Below, one piece after another: positions 31,484 to 41,543 of a stretch of 64,000 nucleotides of DNA. The DNA comes from Rosenbergiella metrosideri (GTDB lineage Bacteria; Pseudomonadota; Gammaproteobacteria; Enterobacterales; Enterobacteriaceae): assembly GCF_022602565.1 (NCBI RefSeq), contig NZ_JALBCV010000006.1, forward strand, positions 62,001 to 126,000, in the 5' to 3' direction. The position numbers and the translations under genes were made by a program. Under the pieces are notes generated by a model. That model was not told the origin of the DNA. It saw only the letters and a program-made list of their open reading frames with translations, and made no database searches. The first letter of the stretch is position 1. Every line of letters begins with the position of its first letter.

Positions 31484-32952
31484 TTGCTCTCTGACGAGGG
31501 AGCGATAGCGGTATCGTTCGCGCCCTCTTCACCCTCGGTAATCAAATCATTATATTGCGCTTGTAATTGCTCAACGCTTGGCCCTTGCGTCGTCTCTGGA
31601 TGCAGTAAGATAAAGCTCGCGGGTTGAGAGAGCAGCTGGCGTAACTCATGGTTTACGGCATCAAGCGTTAGGTTAGCTAAAAACTCCTGGCGTAGCTTCT
31701 GATATTGCTCAGGCGCAATATCGACCATCCCATTTTGCTGAGAACGTAAGCGCTGCATCATTAACATCTCTGTAGGAGTACGCGCATAGGTCGCGAACAG
31801 GCCACTCAGTTCAGTGGTTTTTTTCGTCAGCAATTGATCGAATTCACTTTGCGTTAATCCTTGATCCCGTAGTCGAACAATCTCATTCGCCACCGAGGTC
31901 AACTGTTTTATTAACGCCTCACCTCGCGCGTCAATTTTCAACCCACATTGCGCACGAGAAAATAACACTTGGCATTGAAGATCCACTGGCTCCAGAGCGG
32001 CTTGTTTTGAATCAGCCCCGGATTGCAGGTGCCAATATAAGGCTTCTCGAGTTAAGTCAGAGAGCCAGTAATGCTCAAGGCTTTGTGAGTCTTGGATCGG
32101 TAACCACATCGCATCCCAGTTCATCACTAAACGTGGGGTGTGTAAGCTATTATCCACTAGGTTGGTAGGTTGAGTTGGCAACGGCGACAGAACGGGTACG
32201 GGCGTTGGCAACTTACGTTTACCCTTAAGCGTACTGAAGGTTTTAGTAATCTGCTCGATGATGGCACGGTTTTCGACGTTACCAACGACGTAAAGGGTCA
32301 TCGCATCCGGGGTATACCACTGATGATAATACTGTGCGAGAGGCTGAGGATTAGTCATCTCCGTCGGCTGCTCACTCGGATCATGATTTAACAGTGCCGA
32401 ATTCTGTAAGCGATAACGCCACAATTGATCTTGGGTGTTATCCGGCCAGGTTGCCGTCGGATCCGTGGCTTTCAGTGCGGTCGCGATAGTCGTTGGCGTG
32501 ACTTGCATATCGCCCGCCGTTGCCGCTAACCACTCCAGCGCCGACTTGATCAGTTCTGGCCGATTGATAGGCAGACTCAGATTATATTGCGTGTAATCGT
32601 ATGACGTAATAACCGGCGGTAAGGCCCCGGACTTTGACATATCCGCATGCCAAAGCGTTCGTTGTTGTTCAGGCGTCAGCGCAAGATTATGTACCATGGC
32701 TAGACGAGCGATAAGATGGCTGAAACCTTTCTGTGCCGGCGTTTCACTTAACGACCCTGTCTTGACAACAAGTCGTAATTCAACGCGATCGGAGGGGCGC
32801 TGGGGCGTCGTCAGCACTTGCCAACCAAAACCATTACTCAACTGACCTTGTTGCCAAGCCGGATCAGGATGTAAAGGTTCTGCTTTGACCGTTAGGCTAA
32901 GTGTTGAAAAAAACACTCCACCAACCCAAAGCAGTGATTTAATGCCCGGCAT
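31480..32952 (-). CDS. yhjJ: Periplasmic M16-family protein YhjJ, probably catalytically inactive
   Basis: A 490-residue protein with a cleavable signal peptide (cut after VKA near residue 24) and two M16 (insulinase/pitrilysin) domains. The zinc site HxxEH is missing: the expected position reads [11 protein letters not shown], which lacks the second half of the motif, as in other YhjJ proteins, so it is likely a non-peptidase. The second domain with [19 protein letters not shown] is preserved. The role in the periplasm is unknown. E. coli yhjJ is also near pdeK and dpp, but there it is not next to ppiC. Confidence 0.88.
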   Translation of the reverse strand: MPGIKSLLWVGGVFFSTLSLTVKAEPLHPDPAWQQGQLSNGFGWQVLTTPQRPSDRVELRLVVKTGSLSETPAQKGFSHLIARLAMVHNLALTPEQQRTLWHADMSKSGALPPVITSYDYTQYNLSLPINRPELIKSALEWLAATAGDMQVTPTTIATALKATDPTATWPDNTQDQLWRYRLQNSALLNHDPSEQPTEMTNPQPLAQYYHQWYTPDAMTLYVVGNVENRAIIEQITKTFSTLKGKRKLPTPVPVLSPLPTQPTNLVDNSLHTPRLVMNWDAMWLPIQDSQSLEHYWLSDLTREALYWHLQSGADSKQAALEPVDLQCQVLFSRAQCGLKIDARGEALIKQLTSVANEIVRLRDQGLTQSEFDQLLTKKTTELSGLFATYARTPTEMLMMQRLRSQQNGMVDIAPEQYQKLRQEFLANLTLDAVNHELRQLLSQPASFILLHPETTQGPSVEQLQAQYNDLITEGEEGANDTAIAPSSESN

Positions 32953-33166
32953 GAAGACCTCTGAGAGTAGTAGTGAAATTAGGAATAGATAATGCTTAAG
33001 ACCACAGAAAACGCCAAATATCCACCGGCGAATAAGAATAGTGTGTGTCTCTCGCCATTATCCTAATCTCAGCCATGAGGGCAAGCCTCATGCGTCGCAA
33101 TAAACATCTTTTAACGAAAAAACTGCAAAAGCGGACAAAAAAACGTCTATCGCCAAGTATCAAACA

Positions 33167-35143
33167 TCAGGATAGCCAATGTTGCGCAAATTCAGCTTCC
33201 GGAAGTGCGGGAGAATAGAGGTATCCCTGTGCGATACGAATACCACGCTCGAGTAACCAATCACGTTGTGCTTCGGTTTCTACCCCTTCGGCGACGACAT
33301 CGACGTTGATAATGTCTGATATTGCGGCAATCACCCGTACCATTTTATCGTCAACCGGCAGTTCCGAGACGAAGCTGCGATCCAGTTTAATCCGACGCAC
33401 GGGCAACGATCGGAATTGGTGAAGGTAATGCAGATTTGAGTAACCCATCCCAAAATCGTCGAGTACCATTGATACCCCTGCTTGCTCAATGGGACGCAAC
33501 ACTTTCATTACCCATGCAGTGTTGGTAATCTGTGCCGTTTCCGTCAGTTCAAGAACTAAGGTCCCTGGTTGGATATGGTATTCCGTCAGGAGTTGCTTTA
33601 AAAACTCGACCGTGGAGCTATCTCGTAGCTGCGCCGCAGAAAGGTTCACGCTTAGAGGAAGAGTAATCCCTTTTTCTTGCCAACTGGCCAACATACGGCA
33701 GGCTTCTTGGAAGACCCAGCGTCCGATTTCCGGCATCGCCCCAATCTCTTCGGCTGTAGTGATAAAGTTTTCAGGAAGTGAGTAACGGCCATCGTCGCGA
33801 CAAACGCGTAATAAGGCTTCGGCACCACTGAGTTTGCCCGTTTGCATATCAATTTGCGGTTGAAGAAACAGCGCATACTGTTTCTGCTGAATCCCCTTCA
33901 AAATCTCTTTTATCTGTACCAAGCGTTTGTGTGAATTCTCGGTCATTTCCTGATCAAAAAAGAGTGCCTGATTTGCCCCTTTCGCGACCGCGCTTTGCAT
34001 GGCTGCCACGCCGGATTCTAGTAACGACTCTGCGCTCATCTCCTCGGGCGTTGTGTAAGCAATACCGATATGAGCCTGCGCCTGTAAATAAAGATTTTCA
34101 ATATGAAAGGGCTCAATCAGTGCTTCAATATAAGCCTCGGCATATCCCATCAAGGCGATGGGCGTTGGGGCATATTTGAAAAAGAGAATGAACTGATTAT
34201 CCGCGAGTTGGCCAACCAAAATATCGTCGTGCACCAGTTGGCTAATTTTCTTGGCGAAGAGCCGTTTTACTTCACGTTGGTGTTCAGATCCCAACAGACT
34301 ATCCAGCGGCGCAACTTTTACAGCCATCAATGCCACATGGCTTGATTGCGAAGCCATGTGTTGTTCCATGATGCCTAATAACAAGGCCTGCGAGGGTAGC
34401 TTAGTTAACGCATCGTGCGTGGTTGCCTGTTCTAGCTGCTCATAGATTGTGCCGCTCATCCGCTGGCGATGGTTGATACCGCGAACCAGCACACCAATTT
34501 CATCACCTCGGTGTCCTTCTGGCAGGGGGACTTCGACATCCGCCCCGCAATAAGGCAGGCTTTGTAAAGAACGCGCAACATGACGTAATGGATAGACCAC
34601 TAAGCGGTTAATAAACCAACTAATTGATATAGAGAGCACGAGTGCCAGCAACAGATAGGTCACCACCATTGTGCCAATCGTTGAACGAATAAACTGATAG
34701 ACCCGAGTCGAGTCAGCCTCAAGCACTAAGGAAGCCAGAGGTTTAGGCATCACGGTGTGCTCAGGGGAATAGAGTGGCAGCGAAATAATTACCGGCAGAT
34801 TAAAAAGCCGCGCAATCACTTCGGGGACAGTATCGTAATCGGTAAAATCGACCTGCAGTGCCTGAAAGCCATCGGGAAGTGTAATTTCGGCTTTTCCCAA
34901 AACACCCGCTGGTTTAAGCGAGTTTAGTAAGCGTTGAGCATCTTCGATATTTCCACGCAAGACAGCATCCGACAAAGGTTGACGAATTGTATGTGCAATA
35001 TTTTCCATTTGTTGTGCGTATTCAATACGACGCTGGCCAACAAAATGAAAGAGCTGAATAAGGGTAAAAATACAGACAACCACAATGACAACAGAGGAAA
35101 CTGTCGCCATTTGTTTAATTGTCAGTGAGCGATGCACGCGCAA
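33167..35143 (-). CDS. pdeK: Membrane cyclic-di-GMP phosphodiesterase (HmsP/YhjK type)
   Basis: A 658-residue protein with a transmembrane segment at about 13-33, a periplasmic sensor region, a second segment at about 155-178, a HAMP domain, a degenerate GGDEF domain and a C-terminal EAL domain (about 400-655). The GGDEF signature is replaced by GQLADNQFILFF, so cyclase activity is unlikely. The EAL side looks active: GAEALLRV, NLSAAQLRD, DDFGMGYSNLHYL, KLDRSFV and AEGVETEAQ are intact. It should hydrolyse c-di-GMP and favour motility over biofilm. It is alone on its transcript, upstream of yhjJ. Confidence 0.9.
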   Translation of the reverse strand: MRVHRSLTIKQMATVSSVVIVVVCIFTLIQLFHFVGQRRIEYAQQMENIAHTIRQPLSDAVLRGNIEDAQRLLNSLKPAGVLGKAEITLPDGFQALQVDFTDYDTVPEVIARLFNLPVIISLPLYSPEHTVMPKPLASLVLEADSTRVYQFIRSTIGTMVVTYLLLALVLSISISWFINRLVVYPLRHVARSLQSLPYCGADVEVPLPEGHRGDEIGVLVRGINHRQRMSGTIYEQLEQATTHDALTKLPSQALLLGIMEQHMASQSSHVALMAVKVAPLDSLLGSEHQREVKRLFAKKISQLVHDDILVGQLADNQFILFFKYAPTPIALMGYAEAYIEALIEPFHIENLYLQAQAHIGIAYTTPEEMSAESLLESGVAAMQSAVAKGANQALFFDQEMTENSHKRLVQIKEILKGIQQKQYALFLQPQIDMQTGKLSGAEALLRVCRDDGRYSLPENFITTAEEIGAMPEIGRWVFQEACRMLASWQEKGITLPLSVNLSAAQLRDSSTVEFLKQLLTEYHIQPGTLVLELTETAQITNTAWVMKVLRPIEQAGVSMVLDDFGMGYSNLHYLHQFRSLPVRRIKLDRSFVSELPVDDKMVRVIAAISDIINVDVVAEGVETEAQRDWLLERGIRIAQGYLYSPALPEAEFAQHWLS

Positions 35144-35308
35144 TGGATAGCCGTCCTTCTCAAATTGCAGAAATTTTTCGATATTGAGTATATCTCAGCC
35201 TTTTACCTTAATTGTCAGGAATTATCCATTAATCTGGATATTTTGATTAAATTTTTTTAAATGATAAGCGATAAACCAGCATCCTTGCTTTATGGTTAAT
35301 CCTTATAT

Positions 35309-36298
35309 TCACGTCTCAGCTTGCTGTACGTAAAAGCAGGCCACTTGTTGACCATTGTATGACGTCAGAGGCGGCGATGCTTGCTCACACTTCGGCATTT
35401 TATAACGACAACGCGCAGCGAAAGCACAGCCCATTGGTGGGTTTAACGGGCTGGGTAACTCTCCACTAAGCTTGATACGTTCTTGCTTAGTCTGACTGTT
35501 CAACCGCGGCGTTGCTGAGAGTAATGCTTGAGTATAGGGGTGTTTAGGTTGGTTGAATATTGCCTGCTTGGTGCCCTTTTCAACACAACGTCCTAAGTAC
35601 ATGACCATCACCTCATCGGCGATATGTTCGACCACAGACAGGTCATGAGAAATAAACACATAGGATAATCCGAGTTCCTGTTGCAGCTCCATCATTAGGT
35701 TAAGCACTTGCGCTCTCACCGAAACGTCCAACGCCGAAACAGGTTCATCTGCAATGAGAACCTCAGGGTTTAACATTAATCCCCGGGCAATCGCGATACG
35801 TTGCCGCTGCCCACCCGAAAACATATGTGGATAGCGATCATAATGCTCCGCTTTAAGTCCTACCCTACTCATAATCGCCAAAACTTTTTCGCGACGCTGC
35901 ACTTTGGATAGATCGGTATTAATAATTAAGGGTTCTTCTAAAATTTGACTGATCTTCTTACGTGGATTGAGAGAAGCATAAGGGTTTTGGAAAATAATCT
36001 GGATTTTTTTTCGACGAAGGGCTTCTGCTTGTCGGTCCGCTTCAAGCAAATTCTTTCCATTCCAATAAAGCTCGCCCGCGGTAGGTGTTTCAATCATTGT
36101 CAGCAAACGCCCAAGTGTAGACTTTCCGCATCCTGACTCGCCTACCACTGCTAATGTTTTCCCTCGCGCGAGGGTAAAGGTAATACCATCCAGCGCTTTA
36201 ACGTTGGCAGTTTTGCCCCATAAGCCTTTCTTGACTGAATAATGCTTTTTAAGATCCCTTGCATCAATTAGCAACGGCTGTTCAAGGTTATGCGTCAT
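35309..36298 (-). CDS. dppF: Dipeptide ABC transporter ATPase DppF
   Basis: One of the two ATPases of the dipeptide importer, 329 residues. Walker A is GESGCGKST, the ABC signature FSGGQRQR, and Walker [13 protein letters not shown]. The C-terminal Opp/Dpp domain with the Cys cluster (GCAFAARC) is present. I use the ATG at 36298, preceded by GGGAG. An ATG seven codons upstream lies within dppD. It overlaps the dppD end by 11 nt. Last gene of dppABCDF. Confidence 0.95.
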   Translation of the reverse strand: MTHNLEQPLLIDARDLKKHYSVKKGLWGKTANVKALDGITFTLARGKTLAVVGESGCGKSTLGRLLTMIETPTAGELYWNGKNLLEADRQAEALRRKKIQIIFQNPYASLNPRKKISQILEEPLIINTDLSKVQRREKVLAIMSRVGLKAEHYDRYPHMFSGGQRQRIAIARGLMLNPEVLIADEPVSALDVSVRAQVLNLMMELQQELGLSYVFISHDLSVVEHIADEVMVMYLGRCVEKGTKQAIFNQPKHPYTQALLSATPRLNSQTKQERIKLSGELPSPLNPPMGCAFAARCRYKMPKCEQASPPLTSYNGQQVACFYVQQAET

Positions 36299-37274
36299 AG
36301 CTTGGTCTCCCTGAAGCATTCAACGGGTAATGACATTTCACTTGCCGGCCTTCAAACTCAACAATATCCGGTTCTTGCTGGCGACAAGTCTCTGTTACGT
36401 AGGGACAACGAGGGCTTAATAGACAGCCTGCTGGTCGGTCGTATTTCCCCGGTACCACACCCGGTAATGAAGCTAACTTCGCTTTATCCGTCGAAAACTC
36501 AGGTAAAGCGTTGAGGAGCGCTTGGGTATACGGATGACGTGGGGTAGAAAAGATTTCCGAGGCCTGACCGATTTCCACGACTTGTCCGGCATACATAACA
36601 ATGATTTGATGGGCCGACTGAGCGACTAACGCTAAATCATGTGTGATGAGAATCAGCGCCATATCCTCTTGCTGCTGCAACGCTAGCAGTAGCTCGATAA
36701 TTTGTGCTTGGATGGTGACATCAAGCGCTGTCGTTGGCTCATCCGCAATTAATAATTTTGGCTTACACGCGATCGCCATCGCGATCATAATTCGCTGGCT
36801 CATCCCTCCCGAAAGCTGATGGGGGTACACGTTCATTCGTGAGGCTGGATCAGGAATTCCAACGCGCTCTAGCAATGTTATCGCCTGTTGCCGTCTTGTT
36901 CGACGACTGCCACCTTGATGGACCTTAATGGCTTCCATTATTTGATAGCCGACGGTAAAACAGGGATTCAAGCTCGTCATTGGGTCTTGGAAGATCATCG
37001 CGATATCTGACCCTACGATCTTACGACGCTGCTTAGCCGAGATTTGCTGTAGATCACTCTCAGCAAAATGAAGATCTTCCGCGATGACTTTACCCGGAAA
37101 ATCAATTAATCCCATGATAGCAAGTGAGCTGACAGATTTCCCTGACCCAGACTCCCCAACAATACCAACGACTTGCCCGGCGTGAATGCTGTAGCTAATA
37201 CGGTCTACGGCTTTGAATGGAGAAAGGGGATCGCCAAACTGCACCGATAGCTTATTTACGTTTAATAATGCCAT
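36288..37274 (-). CDS. dppD: Dipeptide ABC transporter ATPase DppD
   Basis: Second ATPase subunit, 328 residues. Walker A is GESGSGKSV, the signature LSGGMSQR, and Walker [13 protein letters not shown]. The C-terminal region with [15 protein letters not shown] and a further Cys (KCHYPL) is the oligopeptide-transporter domain, which binds an Fe-S cluster in characterised homologues. It starts 11 nt after dppC and overlaps dppF. Confidence 0.96.
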   Translation of the reverse strand: MALLNVNKLSVQFGDPLSPFKAVDRISYSIHAGQVVGIVGESGSGKSVSSLAIMGLIDFPGKVIAEDLHFAESDLQQISAKQRRKIVGSDIAMIFQDPMTSLNPCFTVGYQIMEAIKVHQGGSRRTRRQQAITLLERVGIPDPASRMNVYPHQLSGGMSQRIMIAMAIACKPKLLIADEPTTALDVTIQAQIIELLLALQQQEDMALILITHDLALVAQSAHQIIVMYAGQVVEIGQASEIFSTPRHPYTQALLNALPEFSTDKAKLASLPGVVPGKYDRPAGCLLSPRCPYVTETCRQQEPDIVEFEGRQVKCHYPLNASGRPSYDA

Positions 37275-37285
37275 GTCGATGCCTC

Positions 37286-38188
37286 TTATTGTTTAAGTTT
37301 TGGATCAAGGGCGTCACGTAAACCATCACCCACCAAATTGAACGCAAGGACAGTCAGGAGAATGACAATACCCGGGAACGTCACGACCCACCAAGCGCTG
37401 GCCGCATACTGCAACACATCTGAAAGCATCGTTCCCCATTCTGGTGTAGGGGGTTGCGCCCCCATACCGAGAAAGCCTAATGCCGCCATATCTAATATCG
37501 CGTTTGAAAACCCCAAGGAGGCTTGCACAATCAGTGGCGCTAAGCAGTTGGGGAGAATATTAATAAACATTTGACGACTGGCACTCGCCCCCGCAACCCT
37601 TGAGGCGATGACGTAGTCTCGCTGAGATTCGACTAATACTGCCGAACGCGTCAATCGAATATAATGGGGTAACGCAACGAAGGTTAATGCTAGAGAAGCA
37701 TTCCAAATCGACGGACCAAAAATCGCCACTAATACTAAGGCGAGTAGCAAACTGGGCAACGCCAACATGATATCGACGATACGCATAATCGCCGCATCGA
37801 CCGCGCCACCAAAATAGCCTGCTATCAAGCCAAATACCACACCAAATAAAAGAGAGAGTACGACGACAAGGCAGCCCACTAATAAGGACAAACGTGCGCC
37901 ATACATAAGCCGGCTAAGAATATCGCGTCCGACATCATCGGTTCCTAAGATAAACTTCCACGTCCCCCCCTCTTGCCAAACGGGTGGATGCAAGAGTGCA
38001 TCACGAAATTGTTCAGCAGGACCATGAGGTGCAAGAAAATTGGCAAATACCGCCACTACTAGCATGATGCCGATAAATATTGCGCCGACCACTGCCCCGC
38101 GGTTTTGGCAGAAATAAACACGAAACTCCTGAAGAGGGGTCAGAGGCTTAGACGGCATTATTTTACTGCGAGTATCTTGAATAGACAT
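37286..38188 (-). CDS. dppC: Dipeptide ABC transporter permease DppC
   Basis: Inner-membrane permease of 300 residues with about six spans and the binding-protein-dependent EAA loop ([20 protein letters not shown]). The N-terminal OppC-type extension [10 protein letters not shown] precedes the first span. [19 protein letters not shown] is a family block. It pairs with DppB as the translocation channel. Spacing to dppB upstream is 9 nt. Confidence 0.96.
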   Translation of the reverse strand: MSIQDTRSKIMPSKPLTPLQEFRVYFCQNRGAVVGAIFIGIMLVVAVFANFLAPHGPAEQFRDALLHPPVWQEGGTWKFILGTDDVGRDILSRLMYGARLSLLVGCLVVVLSLLFGVVFGLIAGYFGGAVDAAIMRIVDIMLALPSLLLALVLVAIFGPSIWNASLALTFVALPHYIRLTRSAVLVESQRDYVIASRVAGASASRQMFINILPNCLAPLIVQASLGFSNAILDMAALGFLGMGAQPPTPEWGTMLSDVLQYAASAWWVVTFPGIVILLTVLAFNLVGDGLRDALDPKLKQ

Positions 38189-38197
38189 AAATGCCCC

Positions 38198-39217
38198 CTA
38201 TTTCTTATGTCTAATACGGGGATTAACCACCCCATATAAAATATCGACAATAAAATTCACTACGATAATTAATATTGCGATCAACAATACCCCTCCCTGA
38301 ACGACCGGATAATCTCGGCGTTGTAGGGCCTCAATCAGCCAACGGCCTAATCCTGGCCATGAGAAAATAGTTTCGGTCAGAATTGCTCCCGCCAATAAGG
38401 AACCCACTTGTAAACCGATAATGGTGATAACGGGTAACATCGCATTGCGCAATGCATGAACTAAAATCACGCGAAACGGCGTCAAACCTTTGGCCCTCGC
38501 CGTGCGGATATAGTCCTCACCCAATACCTCTAACATGGCGCTACGGGTCATACGCACTATTACGGCGAGAGGGATGGTTCCTAGCACAATGGCTGGTAAG
38601 ATTAAATGTTGGATAGCGTCTTTGAAGTCCCCTGGTTCACCCCATAGTAAGGTATCAACCAACATGAAGCCGGTCAGTGGTTTACTATCATCCAAAAAGA
38701 CAACATCGCTAATACGGCCCGAGACGGGCAGAAGATTAAGCTTTACCGACACAAACATAATTAACATTATTCCCCACCAAAAAATCGGCATGGAATAACC
38801 CGCTAAAGAGATACTAACGGCAGTGTGATCGAAAATAGACCCGCGCTTCACCGCAGCAATGATTCCCACTGGAATACCGACGACAATCGCAAATAGCATC
38901 GCGCAGATACCGAGTTCTAAGGTTGCTTGGAACCGGGGAACAAACTCATTCCATACAGGCGTGCGGCTACTCAACGATATACCTAAATCCCCATGCAGTA
39001 CCCCTTGGATATAAATAAAATATTGTTTCCATATCGGAAGGTCTAGGCCGAATTGATGCATTAATAAGGCATGACGTTCTGGAGAAATTCCCCGCTCGCC
39101 AGCCATGATCATGATCGGATCACCGGGAATAAGATGCACAAAAGCAAACGTCAGTAAGGTAATACCGATAAAGGTAGGAATAACCAACCCCAATCGTCGA
39201 AATATAAATTGCAGCAT
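38198..39217 (-). CDS. dppB: Dipeptide ABC transporter permease DppB
   Basis: Permease of 339 residues. The N-terminus LQFIFRRLGLVIPTFIGITLLTF and the EAA loop region ARAKGLTPFRVILVHALRNAMLP are typical, with about six spans. It is the first permease gene after dppA, separated by about 111 nt. In E. coli this gap carries a transcript-processing hairpin that makes dppA more abundant; none is obvious here. Confidence 0.96.
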   Translation of the reverse strand: MLQFIFRRLGLVIPTFIGITLLTFAFVHLIPGDPIMIMAGERGISPERHALLMHQFGLDLPIWKQYFIYIQGVLHGDLGISLSSRTPVWNEFVPRFQATLELGICAMLFAIVVGIPVGIIAAVKRGSIFDHTAVSISLAGYSMPIFWWGIMLIMFVSVKLNLLPVSGRISDVVFLDDSKPLTGFMLVDTLLWGEPGDFKDAIQHLILPAIVLGTIPLAVIVRMTRSAMLEVLGEDYIRTARAKGLTPFRVILVHALRNAMLPVITIIGLQVGSLLAGAILTETIFSWPGLGRWLIEALQRRDYPVVQGGVLLIAILIIVVNFIVDILYGVVNPRIRHKK

Positions 39218-39328
39218 TTGAAATCTCGTTCAATTCCCAATCGTCACGTTGGGTTATCGCTCATCTTGCTCAAAAACAGATAGTGGTCGAGAGATGCACC
39301 TGACATAAGGTTGCCAGGTGCAGGATGA

Positions 39329-40942
39329 TTAATCTTTTAGATCGACTTCTTCGAAGTGATGTTTACCGAGAGGATCAACACGATAGCCAATCACTTTATT
39401 ACTGACTGGCTCATACACCGTTGAGTGGGCAATAATAATGGCAGGAGCTTGATCATGCATAATGACTTGCGCCTGTTGGTAGTAAGCAATTCGCTTTTGA
39501 TGATCGCTTTCTGAGCGCGCTGGCTGAATCTGATCTTCGAAAGGCTTATAACACCAACGTGAGTAATTTGACCCATCCTTCGCCGCCGCACAGCTGAATA
39601 AGGTTGCGAAGAAATTATCCGGATCCCCATTATCTCCCGTCCAGCCCATCATGACGGTTTGATGTTCTCCAGCCTTGGCTCTCTTGAGATATTCTCCCCA
39701 TTCATAGGTCACAATGTTGGCTTTCACCCCAACTTTTGCCCAGTCAGCTTGAATCATCTCCGCCATACGTCTTGCATTCGGGTTATAAGGACGCTGCACG
39801 GGCATTGCCCAGAGATCAATGGTAAATCCTTTTTCTAAGCCCGCCGCTTTGAGAAGCGCTTTCGCTTTTTCAGGATCATATCCATAATCTTTGATTGTAG
39901 GATTGTATCCCCACATAGTCGGTGGAATTAAGTTCTTAGCTGCCTCGCCAGCCCCTTGGTAAACCGCTTTAATAATTGCTTCTTTATTTACCGCATAATT
40001 TAATGCTTGGCGAACTTGCACGTTATCCAGCGGTTTTTTCTCCGTATTAAAAGAGAGATAACCGACATTTAATCCCGGCTGCTGCAACAAATTAATCGCT
40101 TTATTTTGCTTCATACTGGCCAGATCGGCAGGATTAGGGAAAGCCATCACTTGGCATTCGCCTTTCTGTAATTTTGCATACCGTACTGAGGCATCTGGCG
40201 TAATAGAGAAAACTAAACGTTCAATTTTAGGATGAGGTCCCCAATAGCTTGGGTTTGCTTTATACAGAATGCGGGAGTCTTTTTGATACTGTTGTAAAAC
40301 AAATGGCCCTGTCCCTACCGGATTAAGATCCACTTTCTGTGGCGTCCCAGCTTTTAGCATTGCATCCGCGTACTCTTTTGACAGGATAGAAGCAAAATCC
40401 ATTCCTAAATCGGCTAAGAAAGGGGATTCTGGGCGATTTAGCGTTATTTTTACCGTTAAATCATCCACTTTTTCAACACTTTTGATTAATTTAGGCATAT
40501 CCATACCTTCAAAGTATTCGTAGCTGCCACCCGAAACATTGTGGTACGGATTATTTTTATCCAGCTGCCGCTCGAATGAGAACACAACATCGTCGGCGTT
40601 CAGAGTGCGACTAGGCGTAAAATCTTTAGTCGTTTGCCACTTAACTCCTGGACGAAGGTGGAAAGTATAGGTTTTACCGTCCGTGCTGACTTCCCAACGT
40701 TCAGCTAGCGAAGGTTGGAGCTCAGTGGTGCCCACTTTAAAGTCGACTAAGCGGTTATACAGAGGAACAGAACTCGCATCGTAAGTGGTTCCACTGGTGA
40801 ATAATTGGGGGTTAAATCCTTCGGGTGAGGCTTCTGAGCAATAAACCAAGGTTTTGGCACTGACTCCTCCACTCACCATTAGCGCGCCGGTTAACATACT
40901 GAGTGTGGATAACTTACGAAGATGAGACCGAGTCTTTTTCAT
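39329..40942 (-). CDS. dppA: Periplasmic dipeptide-binding protein DppA
   Basis: Solute-binding protein (family 5) for dipeptides and haem, 537 residues (535 in E. coli). The signal peptide MKKTRSHLRKLSTLSMLTG is followed by a cleavage site after GGVSA, and the mature start KTLVYCSEASPEGFNPQ carries one half of the disulfide. The start at 40942 is set by the signal peptide and a GGAG 5 nt upstream. An ATG eleven codons earlier is in the leader. First gene of dppABCDF, likely controlled post-transcriptionally by GcvB (see leader site). Confidence 0.96.
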   Translation of the reverse strand: MKKTRSHLRKLSTLSMLTGALMVSGGVSAKTLVYCSEASPEGFNPQLFTSGTTYDASSVPLYNRLVDFKVGTTELQPSLAERWEVSTDGKTYTFHLRPGVKWQTTKDFTPSRTLNADDVVFSFERQLDKNNPYHNVSGGSYEYFEGMDMPKLIKSVEKVDDLTVKITLNRPESPFLADLGMDFASILSKEYADAMLKAGTPQKVDLNPVGTGPFVLQQYQKDSRILYKANPSYWGPHPKIERLVFSITPDASVRYAKLQKGECQVMAFPNPADLASMKQNKAINLLQQPGLNVGYLSFNTEKKPLDNVQVRQALNYAVNKEAIIKAVYQGAGEAAKNLIPPTMWGYNPTIKDYGYDPEKAKALLKAAGLEKGFTIDLWAMPVQRPYNPNARRMAEMIQADWAKVGVKANIVTYEWGEYLKRAKAGEHQTVMMGWTGDNGDPDNFFATLFSCAAAKDGSNYSRWCYKPFEDQIQPARSESDHQKRIAYYQQAQVIMHDQAPAIIIAHSTVYEPVSNKVIGYRVDPLGKHHFEEVDLKD

Positions 40943-40963
40943 TGTCACTCCATGGATCATAAA

Positions 40964-40972
40964 TGTTGTGTG
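40964..40972 (-). promoter_or_regulatory. Possible GcvB sRNA target in the dppA leader
   Basis: On the mRNA strand the leader reads CACACAACA about 22 nt before the dppA ATG. This CA-rich motif is complementary in type to the GU-rich seed of GcvB, an established repressor of dppA in enterobacteria. The motif is short and no gcvB gene is in the window. Confidence 0.4.
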
Positions 40973-41340
40973 CATAAGTCAGCAAGAAGTTCTGCTTGAT
41001 AAATTATTTTTATTATTGCGCAGGCTCAACGAGTGAGATGCCATCAGCCAAATGGTGGCTGAGTAGCTCAATGTGATGAAAGAGAGGGGAGGAAGTCAAT
41101 ATATCTTCTATCGTTAGAAGCCCAGATTTGGCCGAAAAGATAGTGGGTTTCGCTTATATATAACACCACTTGAGTAGCATTAACCTCATTATGAATAAAT
41201 ACCAGCTTACCTATCTCAAAATTGGCGATTATTCAGTTTAAAGCTTTTATAACAAAAAATTCTATCGATGAGGTGGAGACGACTAGAGATTAACCAAATT
41301 GAGTTGATTGAAGGATGTGGTAACGTGACTATTTACAGAC

Positions 41341-41370
41341 AAAAAAAAACCTGAACAGAATGTTCAGGTT
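41341..41370 (-). terminator. Terminator of the second tRNA-Pro
   Basis: AACCTGAACA-GAA-TGTTCAGGTT is a perfect 10-bp stem (41348-41370). On the minus strand it runs into nine or more T. It lies 9 nt past the tRNA 3' end. Confidence 0.92.
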
Positions 41371-41379
41371 TCTTAAATT

Positions 41380-41456
41380 TGGTCGGCGAGAGAGGATTCG
41401 AACCTCCGACCCACTGGTCCCAAACCAGTTGCGCTACCAAGCTGCGCTACTCGCCG
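41380..41456 (-). tRNA. tRNA-Pro (anticodon TGG), in the proK position
   Basis: A 77-nt tRNA with encoded CCA and anticodon loop TTTGGGA. It sits between dppA and eptB, where E. coli carries proK with anticodon CGG. The sequence here is instead base-for-base identical to the tRNA-Pro(TGG) at 12834-12910. Flanking sequence is unrelated apart from a short T/A-rich 3' flank. It has its own promoter and terminator. Confidence 0.97.
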
Positions 41457-41466
41457 ATGGGGGCGC

Positions 41467-41495
41467 ATATTACTGCGCTCCCCGCTCAACGTCAA
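41467..41495 (-). promoter_or_regulatory. Promoter of the second tRNA-Pro
   Basis: Minus strand: -35 TTGACG (41495-41490), a 17-nt spacer, -10 TAATAT (41472-41467), then the GC-rich discriminator GCGCCCCC. It is a textbook stable-RNA promoter placed between the eptB stop and the tRNA. Confidence 0.85.
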
Positions 41496-41543
41496 CCGCT
41501 TTTTAAGCCCCTCGGTTGCGAGTGCCTAAAAACCCAGCAAGCC

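Larger units (their letters stand above)
40943..41379 (-). promoter_or_regulatory. dppA promoter and leader region
   Basis: A 437-bp gene-free stretch between dppA and the tRNA-Pro terminator. It holds an AT-rich run around 41155-41165 (TATATA, a possible -10), a small hairpin CAGCCA-CCATT-TGGCTG (about 41044-41061, read on the minus strand) and a GcvB-like target next to the start codon. I could not fix a full -35/-10 pair. Confidence 0.5.

Noticed and set aside
33074-33092. Hairpin CATGAGG-GCAAG-CCTCATG between yhjJ and pdeK considered as a terminator or REP element
   Set aside because: No T-run follows on the minus strand, and I see no second copy that would mark a dispersed repeat.
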